64,000 bases of DNA. Origin: Cinclus cinclus (taxonomy: Eukaryota; Chordata; Aves; Passeriformes; Cinclidae). Shown in pieces: positions 9,654 through 23,443 of this stretch. The position numbers and the translations under genes are program-made. Each line of letters starts with the position of its first letter. The first letter of the stretch is position 1. Below the pieces are notes generated by a model. The model searched no databases. It saw nothing but the letters and a program-made list of their open reading frames with translations, and was not told the origin of the DNA. The stretch lies in assembly GCF_963662255.1 (NCBI RefSeq), contig NW_026912161.1, positions 124,001-188,000 of the forward strand, in the 5' to 3' direction.

Positions 9654-11032
9654 CAGGGTGCTAGGCTCTGTTTCACAGCACCCTGGAGAACACGCCCTTG
9701 AAGAATGCCCTCTCTGCTCCGCAAAAGCTCTGCCACAGTGAAGGTGGAAGAAGCAGCCTGTGGCCACGGGCAGAGCTGGTCAACAGCTGCGCCTAACTTG
9801 CCCAAGCTGCGAGAGCATTCTCAGCCGAGTTCTGCTTTGACAGAGCTATTGCTGAACTTTTGCAGCCCCGGAGGCTGCTGAAACCAAGGCTGTGTTCTGC
9901 CTCTTCATTCTTGCCTTCCTGTGATCCAGCGAGAAGTGAAGCTCTGGCACGGCATTCAGCTTTGCCGCCTCTCTGCACGGAAAGCACTAGACAGAACTAG
10001 TGTGCTTCGTGCATGCTCTCTCCTCGCTTTTATGGTCACTGCTCTGCTTTTTGCTTGGCAGCGTTCCAAGGGTCCACGGCATACCTCTTGCACAGCGAGA
10101 GGTGGCCGGCGAGGAATACTTGCTGGCTTAAGTCGTTCCATGCTCAAGGCATTCATCAGAGCAACACCATGGGGGAAAAGAGGGGGGAACATTGCAGGAC
10201 AAATTTCTATGCTGGAACAGGATTGTCTGCGAGACAGCTCTCCGCAGCGCTAGTATTTGGCCAGGCTGAAATCAGCGCCACGGGAAGCCAATCTGACAAG
10301 CGGAGTGCAACGAGCGCGGCGATATGGGGCCACTTGGCAGGTGGCCGAAGAAAGACGGCTGCCCCGCGAATGGGGTGCCAGAAGGCAAGTTTCAGCAGGG
10401 CGTTGCGGGCGAGCTTAATGTGTAGCCGCAGTTGTTCTAGGCGAGATTGTAGCCGAGAAGCTTTCCGTCTCCATTCACGAGACAAGAAAAGCAGAACGCA
10501 ATGGTCTAGAGGGTTGAGAAGAAAAGTGCTCGTAGCGAGCTCGTTGCGGCAGAAGCGAAAGCCAGGAGCAGCGTGCTCGCTGCGAGAAGTAGACGGCGCT
10601 TCGCCTCCTTGGGAAGGAAATCGCGTCTGGGCACGAACGGCAGCCAGCGAAGCTTCAGAACCGCAGGCTGTTCTGCTCAGCGTACGAGCCTGAAGTGAGT
10701 GGCAAGGGCTAAGGGGACAGTTCCAAGGCATCTAGCTTTCCTGCTAGCAATGCCATTTCTACCCTGCTGTGGAAAACATTGTCCTTTGCCCTTCTGCTCC
10801 GAGAGGCAGAGAGCACCTCGGCAGACGCAGTGCAGAGGGAAAGGACACAGTATCCGAGGGAGCGTGGCGCCGCTTAGGCGGGCAAAGCAGAAAGGTGCCG
10901 CCCGGCACTGGCTTTGACTCCCTGAGCTTCCTTGCTAGGACAGCAGCCGCCGAAAGCTGGCAACTAGGCTGCCAGAGTGCAGAATGTCGGCGGTCTGGCA
11001 CGCCTGCTTGCCGAAAGCCAGGATCAGCGAGA
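9654..11032. repeat. Monomer unit 8
   Basis: Variants 4G, 271A (private, at 9924) and 1009C. Last unit with 4G. Confidence 0.95.
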
Positions 11033-12411
11033 CAGCGTGCTAGGCTCTGTTTCACAGCACCCTGGAGAACACGCCCTTGAAGAATGCCCTCTCTGCTCCG
11101 CAAAAGCTCTGCCACAGTGAAGGTGGAAGAAGCAGCCTGTGGCCACGGGCAGAGCTGGTCAACAGCTGCGCCTAACTTGCCCAAGCTGCGAGAGCATTCT
11201 CAGCCGAGTTCTGCTTTGACAGAGCTATTGCTGAACTTTTGCAGCCCCGGAGGCTGCTGAAACCAAGGCTGTGTTCTGCCTCTTCATTCTTGCCTTCCTG
11301 TGCTCCAGCGAGAAGTGAAGCTCTGGCACGGCATTCAGCTTTGCCGCCTCTCTGCACGGAAAGCACTAGACAGAACTAGTGTGCTTCGTGCATGCTCTCT
11401 CCTCGCTTTTATGGTCACTGCTCTGCTTTTTGCTTGGCAGCGTTCCAAGGGTCCACGGCATACCTCTTGCACAGCGAGAGGTGGCCGGCGAGGAATACTT
11501 GCTGGCTTAAGTCGTTCCATGCTCCAGGCATTCATCAGAGCAACACCATGGGGGAAAAGAGGGGGGAACATTGCAGGACAAATTTCTATGCTGGAACAGG
11601 ATTGTCTGCGAGACAGCTCTCCGCAGCGCTAGTATTTGGCCAGGCTGAAATCAGCGCCACGGGAAGCCAATCTGACAAGCGGAGTGCAACGAGCGCGGCG
11701 ATATGGGGCCACTTGGCAGGTGGCCGAAGAAAGACGGCTGCCCCGCGAATGGGGTGCCAGAAGGCAAGTTTCAGCAGGGCGTTGCGGGCGAGCTTAATGT
11801 GTAGCCGCAGTTGTTCTAGGCGAGATTGTAGCCGAGAAGCTTTCCGTCTCCATTCACGAGACAAGAAAAGCAGAACGCAATGGTCTAGAGGGTTGAGAAG
11901 AAAAGTGCTCGTAGCGAGCTCGTTGCGGCAGAAGCGAAAGCCAGGAGCAGCGTGCTCGCTGCGAGAAGTAGACGGCGCTTCGCCTCCTTGGGAAGGAAAT
12001 GGCGTCTGGGCACGAACGGCAGCCAGCGAAGCTTCAGAACAGCAGGCTGTTCTGCTCAGCGTACGAGCCTGAAGTGAGTGGCAAGGGCTAAGGGGACAGT
12101 CCCAAGGCATCTAGCTTTCCTGCTAGCAATGCCATTTCTACCCTGCTGTGGAAAACATTGTCCTTTGCCCTTCTGCTCCGAGAGGCAGAGAGCACCTCGG
12201 CAGACGCAGTGCAGAGGGAAAGGACACAGTATCCGAGGGAGCGTGGCGCCGCTTAGGCGGGCAAAGCAGAAAGGTGCCGCCCGGCACTGGCTTTGACTCC
12301 CTGAGCTTCCTTGCTAGGACAGCAGCCGCCGAAAGCTGGCAACTAGGCTGCCAGAGTGCAGAATGTCGGCGGTCTGGCACGCCTGCTTGCCGAAAGCCAG
12401 GATCAGCGAGA
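11033..12411. repeat. Monomer unit 9
   Basis: Variants 493C, 969G, 1069C. First unit with 493C and 1069C. Confidence 0.95.
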
Positions 12412-13790
12412 CAGCGTGCTAGGCTCTGTTTCACAGCACCCTGGAGAACACGCCCTTGAAGAATGCCTTCTCTGCTCCGCAAAAGCTCTGCCACAGTGAA
12501 GGTGGAAGAAGCAGCCTGTGGCCACGGGCAGAGCTGGTCAACAGCTGCGCCTAACTTGCCCAAGCTGCGAGAGCATTCTCAGCCGAGTTCTGCTTTGACA
12601 GAGCTATTGCTGAACTTTTGCAGCCCCGGAGGCTGCTGAAACCAAGGCTGTGTTCTGCCTCTTCATTCTTGCCTTCCTGTGCTCCAGCGAGAAGTGAAGC
12701 TCTGGCACGGCATTCAGCTTTGCCGCCTCTCTGCACGGAAAGCACTAGACAGAACTAGTGTGCTTCGTGCATGCTCTCTCCTCGCTTTTATGGTCACTGC
12801 TCTGCTTTTTGCTTGGCAGCGTTCCAAGGGTCCACGGCATACCTCTTGCACAGCGAGAGGTGGCCGGCGAGGAATACTTGCTGGCTTAAGTCGTTCCATG
12901 CTCCAGGCATTCATCAGAGCAACACCATGGGGGAAAAGAGGGGGGAACATTGCAGGACAAATTTCTATGCTGGAACAGGATTGTCTGCGAGACAGCTCTC
13001 CGCAGCGCTAGTATTTGGCCAGGCTGAAATCAGCGCCACGGGAAGCCAATCTGACAAGCGGAGTGCAACGAGCGCGGCGATATGGGGCCACTTGGCAGGT
13101 GGCCGAAGAAAGACGGCTGCCCCGCGAATGGGGTGCCAGAAGGCAAGTTTCAGCAGGGCGTTGCGGGCGAGCTTAATGTGTAGCTGCAGTTGTTCTAGGC
13201 GAGATTGTAGCCGAGAAGCTTTCCGTCTCCATTCACGAGACAAGAAAAGCAGAACGCAATGGTCTAGAGGGTTGAGAAGAAAAGTGCTCGTAGCGAGCTC
13301 GTTGCGGCAGAAGCGAAAGCCAGGAGCAGCGTGCTCGCTGCGAGAAGTAGACGGCGCTTCGCCTCCTTGGGAAGGAAATGGCGTCTGGGCACGAACGGCA
13401 GCCAGCGAAGCTTCAGAACCGCAGGCTGTTCTGCTCAGCGTACGAGCCTGAAGTGAGTGGCAAGGGCTAAGGGGACAGTTCCAAGGCATCTAGCTTTCCT
13501 GCTAGCAATGCCATTTCTACCCTGCTGTGGAAAACATTGTCCTTTGCCCTTCTGCTCCGAGAGGCAGAGAGCACCTCGGCAGACGCAGTGCAGAGGGAAA
13601 GGACACAGTATCCGAGGGAGCGTGGCGCCGCTTAGGCGGGCAAAGCAGAAAGGTGCCGCCCGGCACTGGCTTTGACTCCCTGAGCTTCCTTGCTAGGACA
13701 GCAGCCGCCGAAAGCTGGCAACTAGGCTGCCAGAGTGCAGAATGTCGGCGGTCTGGCACGCCTGCTTGCCGAAAGCCAGGATCAGCGAGA
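12412..13790. repeat. Monomer unit 10
   Basis: Variants 57T, 493C, 774T (private, at 13185, creating CTGCAG), 969G, 1009C. 57T is shared only with unit 21. Confidence 0.95.
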
Positions 13791-15169
13791 CAGCGTGCTA
13801 GGCTCTGTTTCACAGCACCCTGGAGAACACGCCCTTGAAGAATGCCCTCTCTGCTCCGCAAAAGCTCTGCCACAGTGAAGGTGGAAGAAGCAGCCTGTGG
13901 CCACGGGCAGAGCTGGTCAACAGCTGCGCCTAACTTGCCCAAGCTGCGAGAGCATTCTCGGCCGAGTTCTGCTTTGACAGAGCTATTGCTGAACTTTTGC
14001 AGCCCCGGAGGCTGCTGAAACCAAGGCTGTGTTCTGCCTCTTCATTCTTGCCTTCCTGTGCTCCAGCGAGAAGTGAAGCTCTGGCACGGCATTCAGCTTT
14101 GCCGCCTCTCTGCACGGAAAGCACTAGACAGAACTAGTGTGCTTCGTGCATGCTCTCTCCTCGCTTTTATGGTCACTGCTCTGCTTTTTGCTTGGCAGCG
14201 TTCCAAGGGTCCACGGCATACCTCTTGCACAGCGAGAGGTGGCCGGCGAGGAATACTTGCTGGCTTAAGTCGTTCCATGCTCAAGGCATTCATCAGAGCA
14301 ACACCATGGGGGAAAAGAGGGGGGAACATTGCAGGACAAATTTCTATGCTGGAACAGGATTGTCTGCGAGACAGCTCTCCGCAGCGCTAGTATTTGGCCA
14401 GGCTGAAATCAGCGCCACGGGAAGCCAATCTGACAAGCGGAGTGCAACGAGCGCGGCGATATGGGGCCACTTGGCAGGTGGCCGAAGAAAGACGGCTGCC
14501 CCGCGAATGGGGTGCCAGAAGGCAAGTTTCAGCAGGGCGTTGCGGGCGAGCTTAATGTGTAGCCGCAGTTGTTCTAGGCGAGATTGTAGCCGAGAAGCTT
14601 TCCGTCTCCATTCACGAGACAAGAAAAGCAGAACGCAATGGTCTAGAGGGTTGAGAAGAAAAGTGCTCGTAGCGAGCTCGTTGCGGCAGAAGCGAAAGCC
14701 AGGAGCAGCGTGCTCGCTGCGAGAAGTAGACGGCGCTTCGCCTCCTTGGGAAGGAAATCGCGTCTGGGCACGAACGGCAGCCAGCGAAGCTTCAGAACAG
14801 CAGGCTGTTCTGCTCAGCGTACGAGCCTGAAGTGAGTGGCAAGGGCTAAGGGGACAGTCCCAAGGCATCTAGCTTTCCTGCTAGCAATGCCATTTCTACC
14901 CTGCTGTGGAAAACATTGTCCTTTGCCCTTCTGCTCCGAGAGGCAGAGAGCACCTCGGCAGACGCAGTGCAGAGGGAAAGGACACAGTATCCGAGGGAGC
15001 GTGGCGCCGCTTAGGCGGGCAAAGCAGAAAGGTGCCGCCCGGCACTGGCTTTGACTCCCTGAGCTTCCTTGCTAGGACAGCAGCCGCCGAAAGCTGGCAA
15101 CTAGGCTGCCAGAGTGCAGAATGTCGGCGGTCTGGCACGCCTGCTTGCCGAAAGCCAGGATCAGCGAGA
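13791..15169. repeat. Monomer unit 11
   Basis: Variants 170G and 1069C; identical at scored sites to unit 20. Confidence 0.95.
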
Positions 15170-16548
15170 CAGCGTGCTAGGCTCTGTTTCACAGCACCCT
15201 GGAGAACACGCCCTTGAAGAATGCCCTCTCTGCTCCGCAAAAGCTCTGCCACAGTGAAGGTGGAAGAAGCAGCCTGTGGCCACGGGCAGAGCTGGTCAAC
15301 AGCTGCGCCTAACTTGCCCAAGCTGCGAGAGCATTCTCGGCCGAGTTCTGCTTTGACAGAGCTATTGCTGAACTTTTGCAGCCCCGGAGGCTGCTGAAAC
15401 CAAGGCTGTGTTCTGCCTCTTCATTCTTGCCTTCCTGTGCTCCAGCGAGAAGTGAAGCTCTGGCACGGCATTCAGCTTTGCCGCCTCTCTGCACGGAAAG
15501 CACTAGACAGAACTAGTGTGCTTCGTGCATGCTCTCTCCTCGCTTTTATGGTCACTGCTCTGCTTTTTGCTTGGCAGCGTTCCAAGGGTCCACGGCATAC
15601 CTCTTGCACAGCGAGAGGTGGCCGGCGAGGAATACTTGCTGGCTTAAGTCGTTCCATGCTCCAGGCATTCATCAGAGCAACACCATGGGGGAAAAGAGGG
15701 GGGAACATTGCAGGACAAATTTCTATGCTGGAACAGGATTGTCTGCGAGACAGCTCTCCGCAGCGCTAGTATTTGGCCAGGCTGAAATCAGCGCCACGGG
15801 AAGCCAATCTGACAAGCGGAGTGCAACGAGCGCGGCGATATGGGGCCACTTGGCAGGTGGCCGAAGAAAGACGGCTGCCCCGCGAATGGGGTGCCAGAAG
15901 GCAAGTTTCAGCAGGGCGTTGCGGGCGAGCTTAATGTGTAGCCGCAGTTGTTCTAGGCGAGATTGTAGCCGAGAAGCTTTCCGTCTCCATTCACGAGACA
16001 AGAAAAGCAGAACGCAATGGTCTAGAGGGTTGAGAAGAAAAGTGCTCGTAGCGAGCTCGTTGCGGCAGAAGCGAAAGCCAGGAGCAGCGTGCTCGCTGCG
16101 AGAAGTAGACGGCGCTTCGCCTCCTTGGGAAGGAAATGGCGTCTGGGCACGAACGGCAGCCAGCGAAGCTTCAGAACAGCAGGCTGTTCTGCTCAGCGTA
16201 CGAGCCTGAAGTGAGTGGCAAGGGCTAAGGGGACAGTCCCAAGGCATCTAGCTTTCCTGCTAGCAATGCCATTTCTACCCTGCTGTGGAAAACATTGTCC
16301 TTTGCCCTTCTGCTCCGAGAGGCAGAGAGCACCTCGGCAGACGCAGTGCAGAGGGAAAGGACACAGTATCCGAGGGAGCGTGGCGCCGCTTAGGCGGGCA
16401 AAGCAGAAAGGTGCCGCCCGGCACTGGCTTTGACTCCCTGAGCTTCCTTGCTAGGACAGCAGCCGCCGAAAGCTGGCAACTAGGCTGCCAGAGTGCAGAA
16501 TGTCGGCGGTCTGGCACGCCTGCTTGCCGAAAGCCAGGATCAGCGAGA
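15170..16548. repeat. Monomer unit 12
   Basis: Variants 170G, 493C, 969G, 1069C. Confidence 0.95.
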
Positions 16549-17927
16549 CAGCGTGCTAGGCTCTGTTTCACAGCACCCTGGAGAACACGCCCTTGAAGAA
16601 TGCCCTCTCTGCTCCGCAAAAGCTCTGCCACAGTGAAGGTGGAAGAAGCAGCCTGTGGCCACGGGCAGAGCTGGTCAACAGCTGCGCCTAACTTGCCCAA
16701 GCTGCGAGAGCATTCTCAGCCGAGTTCTGCTTTGACAGAGCTATTGCTGAACTTTTGCAGCCCCGGAGGCTGCTGAAACCAAGGCTGTGTTCTGCCTCTT
16801 CATTCTTGCCTTCCTGTGCTCCAGCGAGAAGTGAAGCTCTGGCACGGCATTCAGCTTTGCCGCCTCTCTGCACGGAAAGCACTAGACAGAACTAGTGTGC
16901 TTCGTGCATGCTCTCTCCTCGCTTTTATGGTCACTGCTCTGCTTTTTGCTTGGCAGCGTTCCAAGGGTCCACGGCATACCTCTTGCACAGCGAGAGGTGG
17001 CCGGCGAGGAATACTTGCTGGCTTAAGTCGTTCCATGCTCAAGGCATTCATCAGAGCAACACCATGGGGGAAAAGAGGGGGGAACATTGCAGGACAAATT
17101 TCTATGCTGGAACAGGATTGTCTGCGAGACAGCTCTCCGCAGCGCTAGTATTTGGCCAGGCTGAAATCAGCGCCACGGGAAGCCAATCTGACAAGCGGAG
17201 TGCAACGAGCGCGGCGATATGGGGCCACTTGGCAGGTGGCCGAAGAAAGACGGCTGCCCCGCGAATGGGGTGCCAGAAGGCAAGTTTCAGCAGGGCGTTG
17301 CGGGCGAGCTTAATGTGTAGCCGCAGTTGTTCTAGGCGAGATTGTAGCCGAGAAGCTTTCCGTCTCCATTCACGAGACAAGAAAAGCAGAACGCAATGGT
17401 CTAGAGGGTTGAGAAGAAAAGTGCTCGTAGCGAGCTCGTTGCGGCAGAAGCGAAAGCCAGGAGCAGCGTGCTCGCTGCGAGAAGTAGACGGCGCTTCGCC
17501 TCCTTGGGAAGGAAATCGCGTCTGGGCACGAACGGCAGCCAGCGAAGCTTCAGAACCGCAGGCTGTTCTGCTCAGCGTACGAGCCTGAAGTGAGTGGCAA
17601 GGGCTAAGGGGACAGTTCCAAGGCATCTAGCTTTCCTGCTAGCAATGCCATTTCTACCCTGCTGTGGAAAACATTGTCCTTTGCCCTTCTGCTCCGAGAG
17701 GCAGAGAGCACCTCGGCAGACGCAGTGCAGAGGGAAAGGACACAGTATCCGAGGGAGCGTGGCGCCGCTTAGGCGGGCAAAGCAGAAAGGTGCCGCCCGG
17801 CACTGGCTTTGACTCCCTGAGCTTCCTTGCTAGGACAGCAGCCGCCGAAAGCTGGCAACTAGGCTGCCAGAGTGCAGAATGTCGGCGGTCTGGCACGCCT
17901 GCTTGCCGAAAGCCAGGATCAGCGAGA
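16549..17927. repeat. Monomer unit 13
   Basis: Only variant 1009C; same as unit 16. Confidence 0.95.
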
Positions 17928-19306
17928 CAGCGTGCTAGGCTCTGTTTCACAGCACCCTGGAGAACACGCCCTTGAAGAATGCCCTCTCTGCTCCGCAAAA
18001 GCTCTGCCACAGTGAAGGTGGAAGAAGCAGCCTGTGGCCACGGGCAGAGCTGGTCAACAGCTGCGCCTAACTTGCCCAAGCTGCGAGAGCATTCTCGGCC
18101 GAGTTCTGCTTTGACAGAGCTATTGCTGAACTTTTGCAGCCCCGGAGGCTGCTGAAACCAAGGCTGTGTTCTGCCTCTTCATTCTTGCCTTCCTGTGCTC
18201 CAGCGAGAAGTGAAGCTCTGGCACGGCATTCAGCTTTGCCGCCTCTCTGCACGGAAAGCACTAGACAGAACTAGTGTGCTTCGTGCATGCTCTCTCCTCG
18301 CTTTTATGGTCACTGCTCTGCTTTTTGCTTGGCAGCGTTCCAAGGGTCCACGGCATACCTCTTGCACAGCGAGAGGTGGCCGGCGAGGAATACTTGCTGG
18401 CTTAAGTCGTTCCATGCTCCAGGCATTCATCAGAGCAACACCATGGGGGAAAAGAGGGGGGAACATTGCAGGACAAATTTCTATGCTGGAACAGGATTGT
18501 CTGCGAGACAGCTCTCCGCAGCGCTAGTATTTGGCCAGGCTGAAATCAGCGCCACGGGAAGCCAATCTGACAAGCGGAGTGCAACGAGCGCGGCGATATG
18601 GGGCCACTTGGCAGGTGGCCGAAGAAAGACGGCTGCCCCGCGAATGGGGTGCCAGAAGGCAAGTTTCAGCAGGGCGTTGCGGGCGAGCTTAATGTGTAGC
18701 CGCAGTTGTTCTAGGCGAGATTGTAGCCGAGAAGCTTTCCGTCTCCATTCACGAGACAAGAAAAGCAGAACGCAATGGTCTAGAGGGTTGAGAAGAAAAG
18801 TGCTCGTAGCGAGCTCGTTGCGGCAGAAGCGAAAGCCAGGAGCAGCGTGCTCGCTGCGAGAAGTAGACGGCGCTTCGCCTCCTTGGGAAGGAAATCGCGT
18901 CTGGGCACGAACGGCAGCCAGCGAAGCTTCAGAACAGCAGGCTGTTCTGCTCAGCGTACGAGCCTGAAGTGAGTGGCAAGGGCTAAGGGGACAGTCCCAA
19001 GGCATCTAGCTTTCCTGCTAGCAATGCCATTTCTACCCTGCTGTGGAAAACATTGTCCTTTGCCCTTCTGCTCCGAGAGGCAGAGAGCACCTCGGCAGAC
19101 GCAGTGCAGAGGGAAAGGACACAGTATCCGAGGGAGCGTGGCGCCGCTTAGGCGGGCAAAGCAGAAAGGTGCCGCCCGGCACTGGCTTTGACTCCCTGAG
19201 CTTCCTTGCTAGGACAGCAGCCGCCGAAAGCTGGCAACTAGGCTGCCAGAGTGCAGAATGTCGGCGGTCTGGCACGCCTGCTTGCCGAAAGCCAGGATCA
19301 GCGAGA
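17928..19306. repeat. Monomer unit 14
   Basis: Variants 170G, 493C, 1069C; same as unit 17. Confidence 0.95.
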
Positions 19307-20685
19307 CAGCGTGCTAGGCTCTGTTTCACAGCACCCTGGAGAACACGCCCTTGAAGAATACCCTCTCTGCTCCGCAAAAGCTCTGCCACAGTGAAGGTGG
19401 AAGAAGCAGCCTGTGGCCACGGGCAGAGCTGGTCAACAGCTGCGCCTAACTTGCCCAAGCTGCGAGAGCATTCTCAGCCGAGTTCTGCTTTGACAGAGGT
19501 ATTGCTGAACTTTTGCAGCCCCGGAGGCTGCTGAAACCAAGGCTGTGTTCTGCCTCTTCATTCTTGCCTTCCTGTGCTCCAGCGAGAAGTGAAGCTCTGG
19601 CACGGCATTCAGCTTTGCCGCCTCTCTGCACGGAAAGCACTAGACAGAACTAGTGTGCTTCGTGCATGCTCTCTCCTCGCTTTTATGGTCACTGCTCTGC
19701 TTTTTGCTTGGCAGCGTTCCAAGGGTCCACGGCATACCTCTTGCACAGCGAGAGGTGGCCGGCGAGGAATACTTGCTGGCTTAAGTCGTTCCATGCTCCA
19801 GGCATTCATCAGAGCAACACCATGGGGGAAAAGAGGGGGGAACATTGCAGGACAAATTTCTATGCTGGAACAGGATTGTCTGCGAGACAGCTCTCCGCAG
19901 CGCTAGTATTTGGCCAGGCTGAAATCAGCGCCACGGGAAGCCAATCTGACAAGCGGAGTGCAACGAGCGCGGCGATATGGGGCCACTTGGCAGGTGGCCG
20001 AAGAAAGACGGCTGCCCCGCGAATGGGGTGCCAGAAGGCAAGTTTCAGCAGGGCGTTGCGGGCGAGCTTAATGTGTAGCCGCAGTTGTTCTAGGCGAGAT
20101 TGTAGCCGAGAAGCTTTCCGTCTCCATTCACGAGACAAGAAAAGCAGAACGCAATGGTCTAGAGGGTTGAGAAGAAAAGTGCTCGTAGCGAGCTCGTTGC
20201 GGCAGAAGCGAAAGCCAGGAGCAGCGTGCTCGCTGCGAGAAGTAGACGGCGCTTCGCCTCCTTGGGAAGGAAATGGCGTCTGGGCACGAACGGCAGCCAG
20301 CGAAGCTTCAGAACAGCAGGCTGTTCTGCTCAGCGTACGAGCCTGAAGTGAGTGGCAAGGGCTAAGGGGACAGTCCCAAGGCATCTAGCTTTCCTGCTAG
20401 CAATGCCATTTCTACCCTGCTGTGGAAAACATTGTCCTTTGCCCTTCTGCTCCGAGAGGCAGAGAGCACCTCGGCAGACGCAGTGCAGAGGGAAAGGACA
20501 CAGTATCCGAGGGAGCGTGGCGCCGCTTAGGCGGGCAAAGCAGAAAGGTGCCGCCCGGCACTGGCTTTGACTCCCTGAGCTTCCTTGCTAGGACAGCAGC
20601 CGCCGAAAGCTGGCAACTAGGCTGCCAGAGTGCAGAATGTCGGCGGTCTGGCACGCCTGCTTGCCGAAAGCCAGGATCAGCGAGA
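19307..20685. repeat. Monomer unit 15
   Basis: Variants 54A, 193G, 493C, 969G, 1069C. Confidence 0.95.
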
Positions 20686-22064
20686 CAGCGTGCTAGGCTC
20701 TGTTTCACAGCACCCTGGAGAACACGCCCTTGAAGAATGCCCTCTCTGCTCCGCAAAAGCTCTGCCACAGTGAAGGTGGAAGAAGCAGCCTGTGGCCACG
20801 GGCAGAGCTGGTCAACAGCTGCGCCTAACTTGCCCAAGCTGCGAGAGCATTCTCAGCCGAGTTCTGCTTTGACAGAGCTATTGCTGAACTTTTGCAGCCC
20901 CGGAGGCTGCTGAAACCAAGGCTGTGTTCTGCCTCTTCATTCTTGCCTTCCTGTGCTCCAGCGAGAAGTGAAGCTCTGGCACGGCATTCAGCTTTGCCGC
21001 CTCTCTGCACGGAAAGCACTAGACAGAACTAGTGTGCTTCGTGCATGCTCTCTCCTCGCTTTTATGGTCACTGCTCTGCTTTTTGCTTGGCAGCGTTCCA
21101 AGGGTCCACGGCATACCTCTTGCACAGCGAGAGGTGGCCGGCGAGGAATACTTGCTGGCTTAAGTCGTTCCATGCTCAAGGCATTCATCAGAGCAACACC
21201 ATGGGGGAAAAGAGGGGGGAACATTGCAGGACAAATTTCTATGCTGGAACAGGATTGTCTGCGAGACAGCTCTCCGCAGCGCTAGTATTTGGCCAGGCTG
21301 AAATCAGCGCCACGGGAAGCCAATCTGACAAGCGGAGTGCAACGAGCGCGGCGATATGGGGCCACTTGGCAGGTGGCCGAAGAAAGACGGCTGCCCCGCG
21401 AATGGGGTGCCAGAAGGCAAGTTTCAGCAGGGCGTTGCGGGCGAGCTTAATGTGTAGCCGCAGTTGTTCTAGGCGAGATTGTAGCCGAGAAGCTTTCCGT
21501 CTCCATTCACGAGACAAGAAAAGCAGAACGCAATGGTCTAGAGGGTTGAGAAGAAAAGTGCTCGTAGCGAGCTCGTTGCGGCAGAAGCGAAAGCCAGGAG
21601 CAGCGTGCTCGCTGCGAGAAGTAGACGGCGCTTCGCCTCCTTGGGAAGGAAATCGCGTCTGGGCACGAACGGCAGCCAGCGAAGCTTCAGAACCGCAGGC
21701 TGTTCTGCTCAGCGTACGAGCCTGAAGTGAGTGGCAAGGGCTAAGGGGACAGTTCCAAGGCATCTAGCTTTCCTGCTAGCAATGCCATTTCTACCCTGCT
21801 GTGGAAAACATTGTCCTTTGCCCTTCTGCTCCGAGAGGCAGAGAGCACCTCGGCAGACGCAGTGCAGAGGGAAAGGACACAGTATCCGAGGGAGCGTGGC
21901 GCCGCTTAGGCGGGCAAAGCAGAAAGGTGCCGCCCGGCACTGGCTTTGACTCCCTGAGCTTCCTTGCTAGGACAGCAGCCGCCGAAAGCTGGCAACTAGG
22001 CTGCCAGAGTGCAGAATGTCGGCGGTCTGGCACGCCTGCTTGCCGAAAGCCAGGATCAGCGAGA
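20686..22064. repeat. Monomer unit 16
   Basis: Only variant 1009C; same as unit 13. Confidence 0.95.
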
Positions 22065-23443
22065 CAGCGTGCTAGGCTCTGTTTCACAGCACCCTGGAGA
22101 ACACGCCCTTGAAGAATGCCCTCTCTGCTCCGCAAAAGCTCTGCCACAGTGAAGGTGGAAGAAGCAGCCTGTGGCCACGGGCAGAGCTGGTCAACAGCTG
22201 CGCCTAACTTGCCCAAGCTGCGAGAGCATTCTCGGCCGAGTTCTGCTTTGACAGAGCTATTGCTGAACTTTTGCAGCCCCGGAGGCTGCTGAAACCAAGG
22301 CTGTGTTCTGCCTCTTCATTCTTGCCTTCCTGTGCTCCAGCGAGAAGTGAAGCTCTGGCACGGCATTCAGCTTTGCCGCCTCTCTGCACGGAAAGCACTA
22401 GACAGAACTAGTGTGCTTCGTGCATGCTCTCTCCTCGCTTTTATGGTCACTGCTCTGCTTTTTGCTTGGCAGCGTTCCAAGGGTCCACGGCATACCTCTT
22501 GCACAGCGAGAGGTGGCCGGCGAGGAATACTTGCTGGCTTAAGTCGTTCCATGCTCCAGGCATTCATCAGAGCAACACCATGGGGGAAAAGAGGGGGGAA
22601 CATTGCAGGACAAATTTCTATGCTGGAACAGGATTGTCTGCGAGACAGCTCTCCGCAGCGCTAGTATTTGGCCAGGCTGAAATCAGCGCCACGGGAAGCC
22701 AATCTGACAAGCGGAGTGCAACGAGCGCGGCGATATGGGGCCACTTGGCAGGTGGCCGAAGAAAGACGGCTGCCCCGCGAATGGGGTGCCAGAAGGCAAG
22801 TTTCAGCAGGGCGTTGCGGGCGAGCTTAATGTGTAGCCGCAGTTGTTCTAGGCGAGATTGTAGCCGAGAAGCTTTCCGTCTCCATTCACGAGACAAGAAA
22901 AGCAGAACGCAATGGTCTAGAGGGTTGAGAAGAAAAGTGCTCGTAGCGAGCTCGTTGCGGCAGAAGCGAAAGCCAGGAGCAGCGTGCTCGCTGCGAGAAG
23001 TAGACGGCGCTTCGCCTCCTTGGGAAGGAAATCGCGTCTGGGCACGAACGGCAGCCAGCGAAGCTTCAGAACAGCAGGCTGTTCTGCTCAGCGTACGAGC
23101 CTGAAGTGAGTGGCAAGGGCTAAGGGGACAGTCCCAAGGCATCTAGCTTTCCTGCTAGCAATGCCATTTCTACCCTGCTGTGGAAAACATTGTCCTTTGC
23201 CCTTCTGCTCCGAGAGGCAGAGAGCACCTCGGCAGACGCAGTGCAGAGGGAAAGGACACAGTATCCGAGGGAGCGTGGCGCCGCTTAGGCGGGCAAAGCA
23301 GAAAGGTGCCGCCCGGCACTGGCTTTGACTCCCTGAGCTTCCTTGCTAGGACAGCAGCCGCCGAAAGCTGGCAACTAGGCTGCCAGAGTGCAGAATGTCG
23401 GCGGTCTGGCACGCCTGCTTGCCGAAAGCCAGGATCAGCGAGA
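22065..23443. repeat. Monomer unit 17
   Basis: Variants 170G, 493C, 1069C; same as unit 14. Confidence 0.95.

Larger units (their letters stand above)
8275..12411. repeat. HOR copy 3 (units 7-9), A1/A2 transition
   Basis: Unit 7 equals unit 1, including 941A. Unit 8 keeps the phase-2 marker 4G but has lost 794C and gained 1009C and a private 271A. Unit 9 has 969G, expected for the third position, together with 493C and 1069C, which are A2 markers. The A1-to-A2 change falls between about 9657 and 11525. Confidence 0.85.
12412..16548. repeat. HOR copy 4 (units 10-12)
   Basis: Unit 10 has the expected first-position 1009C but also 493C and 969G, markers of the third position, so it looks like a mosaic. 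Unit 11 has 170G and 1069C (second-position type). Unit 12 has 969G plus an out-of-phase 170G. Confidence 0.85.
16549..20685. repeat. HOR copy 5 (units 13-15)
   Basis: Order of types is 1009C; 170G with 493C and 1069C; then 54A, 193G, 493C, 969G and 1069C. Its first two monomers are identical at scored sites to those of HOR copy 6, again implying recent duplication in a 4,137-bp step. Confidence 0.9.
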
